Origin: Pontibacter sp. E15-1
GTDB lineage: Bacteria > Bacteroidota > Bacteroidia > Cytophagales > Hymenobacteraceae
Assembly (NCBI RefSeq): GCF_022601975.1
Contig: NZ_JAKVIR010000033.1
Span: 1-64,000, forward strand
Length of the DNA: 64,000 nt
Direction: 5' to 3'
This document shows, piece after piece, positions 60,518 through 64,000 of this stretch; the first letter of the stretch is position 1, and every line of letters begins with the position of its first letter. The notes below the pieces were generated by a model. The model saw nothing but the letters and a program-made list of their open reading frames with translations, was not told the DNA's origin and did no database searches. The translations under genes were made by a program, and so were the position numbers.

Positions 60518-60680
60518 ATGCGAGCGCCCAGCATGGCACGAGTACTATTTCGAAAGAAATATAATCAGATTATCCAGAGGGTGCAAATCCCTTATCGGCG
60601 AGTGGGTGAAGCCAATAAGCCCCGAAATAATTGGGATCTTCGACAAGTTGGAAGGGCGTGAGCGGTGAGGTATGTACTGG
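60518..60680 (+). mobile_element. Group II intron remnant (about 160 nt, 5' part)
   Basis: The plus strand reads ATGCGAGCGCCCAGCATGG, then TCCAGAGGGTGCAAATCCC and GGCGAGTGGGTGAAGCC, matching the intron 5' end at 1-74 block by block. No reverse transcriptase frame and no recognisable domain V hairpin follow; after about 160 nt the sequence returns to an attC-like GTTATTGGC core that overlaps the next gene's stop codon. The remnant is therefore internally deleted and cannot self-splice or move. Its orientation is opposite to the surrounding genes. Confidence 0.65.
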
Positions 60681-60681
60681 G

Positions 60682-61251
60682 TTATTGGCTTTTGTTCTTT
60701 ATTGTATTTTTCTTTATATCAAAATAAGAAGCAAAGCCAATCTCTGGTTCTCCATTTTCTCTATGCTTCAAAATGATTTTATCATTCCATATGAAAACAG
60801 TATCAGGAATAAAACTATTGTCATACACTTTGTCTAGAAAGATGAGTTTATCACCAATCAATTTATACTTGCCTATATATTCTTTATCGCCAAACATGTG
60901 AGAAGACACCATTTCAAATTTCTGATTTTCTCTTAGCGTTAAATGCATGTAGGACAAATCATCCTTTAAAGTAGCCTGCAAGACAATTTTGCTTTTAAGC
61001 AACTCTGACTTTAGTAGCTCACCTAATCCTATTGCAGAAAGTGCAATCAATCCACAGGTCAAGCCAACCCTGCTATGGTAAACTATTGCCCAGGCAAAAA
61101 TCAAGAAAGTTAAAAGCCCAGAAATAACAAGAGGAACTAAGGCTATTATCCAAAGTTGCTTAAATAACTGTTCTTGAAATGTATAGCTAATTAGAAATAT
61201 TAAGGTGGATATGACCACAGCTATTTCAAATACCTTCAGTTTTACTTTCAT
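60682..61251 (-). CDS. Membrane protein of unknown function
   Basis: About 189 residues from the ATG at 61251; a TTG three codons upstream is less likely. Three or four hydrophobic segments occupy the N-terminal half (about residues 8-26, 34-58 and 65-85). The C-terminal half is soluble and rich in beta-type sequence: LTLRENQKFEMVSSHMFGDK, YIGKYKLIGDKLIFLD and DTVFIWNDKIILKHRENG, a pattern seen in small lipocalin-like or DUF-type domains. No family is recognised. It is a single gene flanked on both sides by attC-like repeats. Confidence 0.75.
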   Translation of the reverse strand: MKVKLKVFEIAVVISTLIFLISYTFQEQLFKQLWIIALVPLVISGLLTFLIFAWAIVYHSRVGLTCGLIALSAIGLGELLKSELLKSKIVLQATLKDDLSYMHLTLRENQKFEMVSSHMFGDKEYIGKYKLIGDKLIFLDKVYDNSFIPDTVFIWNDKIILKHRENGEPEIGFASYFDIKKNTIKNKSQ

Positions 61252-61264
61252 AATTATCAATACC

Positions 61265-61401
61265 GCATAACGTATTTGTTTAACGAAAGTGGCGTGGAGT
61301 AGGGTCGTGAACTTGTCGGCTTTGATGTTGTTAACTTAGAGTCTAAAATAGCACTTTTCGCCACATTACCCGCTATTTTCCGTTAAACGATGTTGTGTGC
61401 C
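61265..61401 (-). repeat. Long attC-like imperfect palindrome (about 137 bp)
   Basis: The ends pair as GCATAACG...TTTAACG (61265-61282) with CGTTAAACGATGTTGTGTGC (61381-61400), interior arms GTGGCG and CGCCAC pair next, and a 60-nt loop follows. Outer cores GCATAAC and GTTGTGT each differ by one base from RYYYAAC and GTTRRRY. It is much longer than its neighbours, as attC sites vary widely in length. It separates the SIMPL gene from the next membrane-protein gene. Confidence 0.65.
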
Positions 61402-61406
61402 GTAAC

Positions 61407-62126
61407 TTATTTAATTTGATACTCCACGTATAAAGTTGAATTTATGCTAACGGTTCCTTTGCTAATGTTAATTGATTGATTTTGCGCCGAGGTTTCTACT
61501 GCTTCTTCGTAAGAAGCATCTTTCGATTCAAAAGTTTGAGGTAAAGAAGAAGAAATTTCGACGTTTCCAATTTTTAGAATCTCTTTTTTAGATTCTGGCA
61601 ATTCTATCAATAACTTATCAGCTAAAACACTTGCCTTTTTCAACGCGTCTACATATGCCTCATTCTTTAAACTATCTATTTTAGAATGCGAATAAGAAAG
61701 TCCGCCCAAATCAAGGTTTCTATTTTCAAGAAGTTCAGAATAAATTTCATCAAGTTTGTCAATGTCACGAATAGTTATAAACATCATTGTAGAACTATTA
61801 TAACCTTGAAATACTCTGGTGTTTTTAGCCCAAGTGTAACTTTTGTTCATGTTTACTGAAGTCGTTAGGATATCATCTTTGTTGATTCCAAAAGAAATGA
61901 GTTTACTATTCAATTCATTAGTTTTATCGACAAGGCATTTTTTTGAAAGCTTTACAGAATTTTCAAGACAATTCAAATTAATATAAAAAGTAGCTAGGTC
62001 AGGTAAAGTTTCTATTTGACCGTAAGACTTAATCATTATTGTTTTAAATTTTGATCTCTCATCATGCGAATTGCTCTGACAACCGAATAATAGAATGAAG
62101 CTTAAAATTCCGAATATTGTTTTCAT
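61407..62126 (-). CDS. SIMPL (DUF541) domain lipoprotein
   Basis: A 239-residue protein with a lipoprotein signal ending LLFGC (cysteine at residue 16). The mature part is a SIMPL/DUF541 domain: IMIKSYGQIETLPDLATFYINL, then DKTNELNSKLISFGINKDDIL and YNSSTMMFITIRDIDKLDEI, LENRNLDLGGLSYSHSKID and the C-terminal beta strands VEYQIK. DUF541 proteins occur in the periplasm of many bacteria and in signalling scaffolds of animals; the bacterial function is unproven. Single gene between two attC-like repeats. AT-rich. Confidence 0.82.
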   Translation of the reverse strand: MKTIFGILSFILLFGCQSNSHDERSKFKTIMIKSYGQIETLPDLATFYINLNCLENSVKLSKKCLVDKTNELNSKLISFGINKDDILTTSVNMNKSYTWAKNTRVFQGYNSSTMMFITIRDIDKLDEIYSELLENRNLDLGGLSYSHSKIDSLKNEAYVDALKKASVLADKLLIELPESKKEILKIGNVEISSSLPQTFESKDASYEEAVETSAQNQSINISKGTVSINSTLYVEYQIK

Positions 62127-62146
62127 TTTCTGTCGTTTTTATGGTA

Positions 62147-62213
62147 CCCAACGGCTTGTATAAAAGGCGAACGAGGCTTAGCCGAAGTGTGGCTTATATA
62201 CCTTGTTGGCAGC
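62147..62213 (-). repeat. attC-like imperfect palindrome (best conserved copy)
   Basis: Outer cores ACCCAAC (62146-62152, a perfect RYYYAAC) and GTTGGCA (one mismatch to GTTRRRY) enclose arms CTTGTATAA and TTATATACCTTG, with a centre GCGAACGAGGCTTAGCCGAAGTG. It lies between the 145-residue membrane-protein gene and the SIMPL gene, both on the minus strand. Confidence 0.72.
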
Positions 62214-62241
62214 TGCCATTCTTTTATTTTTCAATTGAGTA

Positions 62242-62679
62242 CTATTGCTTTAGCACTTGAAACTTCAGCCTTAGTTCTTTTAGTACTCTTTCAGGGTCTG
62301 TACTTATTATGTGCCGAAAAGTCTTTGAGCTGGTTAAGGTGAAACATACTTTGCTTCCATCCTGAAATTTAATGCAGTATTTCAGGGGCATAATTGCTTG
62401 CTCTATAGTCTTATATTCAGCTATTGGCTTAACCTTAACACTAAACAACTTCTTTACTATAATAATTTTTCCTTCTAAGTATAAGTCAGCATAAGTATAG
62501 GCATATCTTACCACAAGTATACTTGAAACTAAAAAAGCCAACAGAAAAATTACTCCTTCAAAACTGAAGTTTTTGGTGATGATAATGTAGAGTAAAAATA
62601 AGCATAGAGGAACAAAGAAGATTAGCGCCAATGCATGCCCAATCACAGCAAAGCCACCACTAATTTTTTCTCTTTTCAT
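62242..62679 (-). CDS. Small membrane protein with a PH-like C-terminal domain
   Basis: A 145-residue protein. Two hydrophobic segments (about residues 12-34 and 39-60) form a hairpin, followed by a soluble part with VKKLFSVKVKPIAEYKTIEQ, KYCIKFQDGSKVCF and SSKTFRHIISTDPERVLKEL, a pattern like bacterial PH (bPH) or DUF304-type domains attached to membrane hairpins. Function unknown. Single gene; an imperfect hairpin (AATAGTAGC/GCTATTATT, about 62727-62770) rather than a full attC-like copy precedes it. Confidence 0.7.
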   Translation of the reverse strand: MKREKISGGFAVIGHALALIFFVPLCLFLLYIIITKNFSFEGVIFLLAFLVSSILVVRYAYTYADLYLEGKIIIVKKLFSVKVKPIAEYKTIEQAIMPLKYCIKFQDGSKVCFTLTSSKTFRHIISTDPERVLKELRLKFQVLKQ

Positions 62680-62807
62680 TTCTATTTCTATTCTTTCTAT
62701 GCTTACTAATTACGATTACTGTAAAAATAGTAGCTTTGGTTTGTGATTAGCTTTCAGAGGCTATTATTTTTTACAACTTGTTACCGGCTGAGCTTTCAGC
62801 ATTTATA

Positions 62808-63704
62808 TTAATTCGATCTAAAATGCTCATCCAGAAAATTGAATACTTTATCAAAATACTTTTTTGTATCATGATGCTTTCCGTCGAATAAATAGTTTTC
62901 ATAATAATATTTTAAATTGTTCTCTCTCAATCTATTTTCAATTTGATTTGACATATACCCTGACGGCCAAAGTTCATCATTCTTTGCCGATAGCAATAAA
63001 ATTGGACCATTAATTTTTTCCACCTTTATAACACCATTTAATGTTTTTTCCTGTTCTTCAATAATAATTTCACTTATTCTTTGTGAGTCACCTTGTAAAG
63101 AAGCCCAGAAGGCTTTAAAAGGTATTTTCATATAGGGTATTTCTTTGTCATTATATGTCCATGCTGATGTGTTTGCTGTCAGGGTTTGAGCTGGAAAACT
63201 CACATTGGATGGCACCAATGCTACCACTGCATTAATATCCTTATACCTACTTGCTATATTAAGTACAAGTTCTCCGCCTCTTGAACTTCCAAGAAGCGCA
63301 ATTCTGTTCTCATTGATTTCTGGCCTCCTGCTTACCTTTTTTATGGTATCATATATTGCATTAATTGAAATCCTGTCAAGCTTTTCAGGTGTGTTCTTTG
63401 TATTAAAATATCCAATTGATAGAACAGCATAGCCTTTTTCAACAAACTTGTTTCTCATTTCCAACCAATAATCCTCAGTCCATGTATTACCACCTTGACT
63501 GCCTCCAAAAGCCACAATTAATGGTTGATTAACTGAATCTCCAACAAATAGTTGAGCGTCAATTTTACCATGGTTTTCAGATAAGGGAGGATTATAGAGA
63601 TTGAAGAAAAGGACTACTCCAATTATAAGAATAATGATTACAGTAATTACGGTAACAAGTAATCGTTTTATCAAAGCCCTCCGGTTTTTATTTTTGATCT
63701 TCAT
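62808..63704 (-). CDS. Alpha/beta hydrolase of the acyl-CoA thioester hydrolase/BAAT C-terminal type
   Basis: A 298-residue alpha/beta-hydrolase with an N-terminal membrane anchor (about residues 13-34). The nucleophile elbow is IALLGSSRGGELVLNI (GxSxGG, Ser142-region), the acid probably lies in LLLSAKNDELWPS, and the histidine in LFDGKHHDTKKYF. The GSSRGGEL form is typical of BAAT C-terminal-like hydrolases. The oxyanion region is FGGSQGG. Expected location is membrane-anchored with the catalytic domain outside the cytoplasm. Substrate unknown. Single gene preceded by an attC-like repeat. Confidence 0.84.
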   Translation of the reverse strand: MKIKNKNRRALIKRLLVTVITVIIILIIGVVLFFNLYNPPLSENHGKIDAQLFVGDSVNQPLIVAFGGSQGGNTWTEDYWLEMRNKFVEKGYAVLSIGYFNTKNTPEKLDRISINAIYDTIKKVSRRPEINENRIALLGSSRGGELVLNIASRYKDINAVVALVPSNVSFPAQTLTANTSAWTYNDKEIPYMKIPFKAFWASLQGDSQRISEIIIEEQEKTLNGVIKVEKINGPILLLSAKNDELWPSGYMSNQIENRLRENNLKYYYENYLFDGKHHDTKKYFDKVFNFLDEHFRSN

Positions 63705-63727
63705 TTATCAAGTACATATATGGTTTG

Positions 63728-63796
63728 CCGGTACGTGTTGGTATAGCAGATGGTAAGGCGTCAGCCGAAGTATGACTGCTATACTTTGTTGGCAAG
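63728..63796 (-). repeat. attC-like imperfect palindrome
   Basis: Arms GTATAGCAG (63741-63749) and CTGCTATAC (63776-63784) pair perfectly over 9 bp around AAGGCGTCAGCCGAAG; the outer core GTTGGCA on the right is identical to the 62147 copy, while the left core is degenerate. It sits between the partial gene at the window edge and the alpha/beta hydrolase gene. Confidence 0.7.
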
Positions 63797-63801
63797 TGTT
63801 T

Positions 63802-64000
63802 TTATTCTTCTGACCCTGATGATTCTGGCAGGCTAAATCCATACATAAACTTCATCAAGTGACCGCCAGAGCTTTCTAGTCCCACTATGTCTATGAGTTC
63901 TTCGAAGTAGGTGCATATCCTTTCTCTATCTTCAGTATCCAAGTTCATGTATACATCAGAAAACCTTACAAGGCCTACTTCTATCTTGTTTTGGTACTCT
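63802..64000 (-). CDS. Hypothetical protein, C-terminal part only
   Basis: An open frame on the minus strand enters from the right edge and ends at TAA (63804-63802), encoding at least 65 residues: blocks IEVGLVRFSDVYMNLDTED, ERICTYFEELIDIVGLESS and GHLMKFMYGFSLPESSGSEE. It is short, acidic and helical in character; no family is recognised. It ends 5 nt before the attC-like repeat at 63796, the spacing expected for a cassette gene. Its start and length cannot be known here. Confidence 0.65.
   Translation of the reverse strand, partial: EYQNKIEVGLVRFSDVYMNLDTEDRERICTYFEELIDIVGLESSGGHLMKFMYGFSLPESSGSEE

Noticed and set aside
1-64000. CRISPR arrays, rRNA operons, prophage or transposase genes
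   Set aside because: No direct-repeat/spacer pattern, rRNA sequence, phage structural gene or DDE transposase was seen on either strand.

Overview
The window looks like a chromosomal segment of a Bacteroidota member, most likely a Hymenobacteraceae/Pontibacter-type bacterium. This rests on protein character and on local signals: Bacteroidota-style -7 boxes (TAnnTTTG) before several genes, a DUF5683 gene between parB and dapB, a menaquinone cluster, many lipoproteins, a bacterial deoxyhypusine synthase-like protein and weak Shine-Dalgarno sites. Genus is inference. No rRNA, CRISPR, prophage or insertion sequence is visible; one tRNA (Cys) is.

Layout. Positions 1-3.3 kb are AT-rich and accessory: the 5' end of a group II intron in an attC-like hairpin, a serine beta-lactamase-like protein, and a TetR regulator with two operator palindromes next to a thioredoxin-reductase-like flavoenzyme. 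From 3.5 to 57.8 kb lies core chromosome: DHS-like protein and hslV; pyruvate dehydrogenase E2; a menaquinone set (menI-like, menF, menD, menE) interrupted by tandem DoxX genes; a ten-gene minus-strand cluster (16.9-27.7 kb) for oxidative (3-keto) glycoside metabolism; pirin, cysM, a DJ-1/PfpI protein and a sorbosone-dehydrogenase-like lipoprotein; dinB; pyrG-yidC; an MBL hydrolase-parA-parB-DUF5683-dapB-lepB operon; ung, apaG, kdsA, a cyanophycin synthetase, tRNA-Cys and a 1-Cys peroxiredoxin. From about 57.9 kb to the end the DNA becomes AT-rich again and turns into a one-gene-per-unit array.

Two items stand out. First, the gene at 46135-48255 appears to encode a periplasmic-binding-protein domain fused to a complete pentameric ligand-gated ion channel (Pro-loop motif plus four membrane helices), beside a DUF1622 membrane protein. 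Second, the right end (about 59.5-64 kb) has the organisation of an integron gene-cassette array: unrelated single genes, all on the minus strand (GNAT/AAC(6')-like, SIMPL lipoprotein, alpha/beta hydrolase, small membrane proteins), separated by attC-like imperfect palindromes of shared design. Two of these palindromes, at opposite ends of the window, are interrupted by group II intron 5' ends oriented against the cassette genes, the arrangement known for group IIC-attC introns. No integrase is present in the window.

How genes work together: the 16.9-27.7 kb cluster reads as a pathway in which an exported GMC flavoenzyme, its Tat/lipoprotein partner subunit and a lipoprotein cytochrome c would oxidise a sugar ring hydroxyl, a DUF1080 lipoprotein would cleave the keto-glycoside, an MFS permease would import products, and Gfo/Idh oxidoreductases and TIM-barrel isomerases would finish conversion. 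Substrate is unknown.
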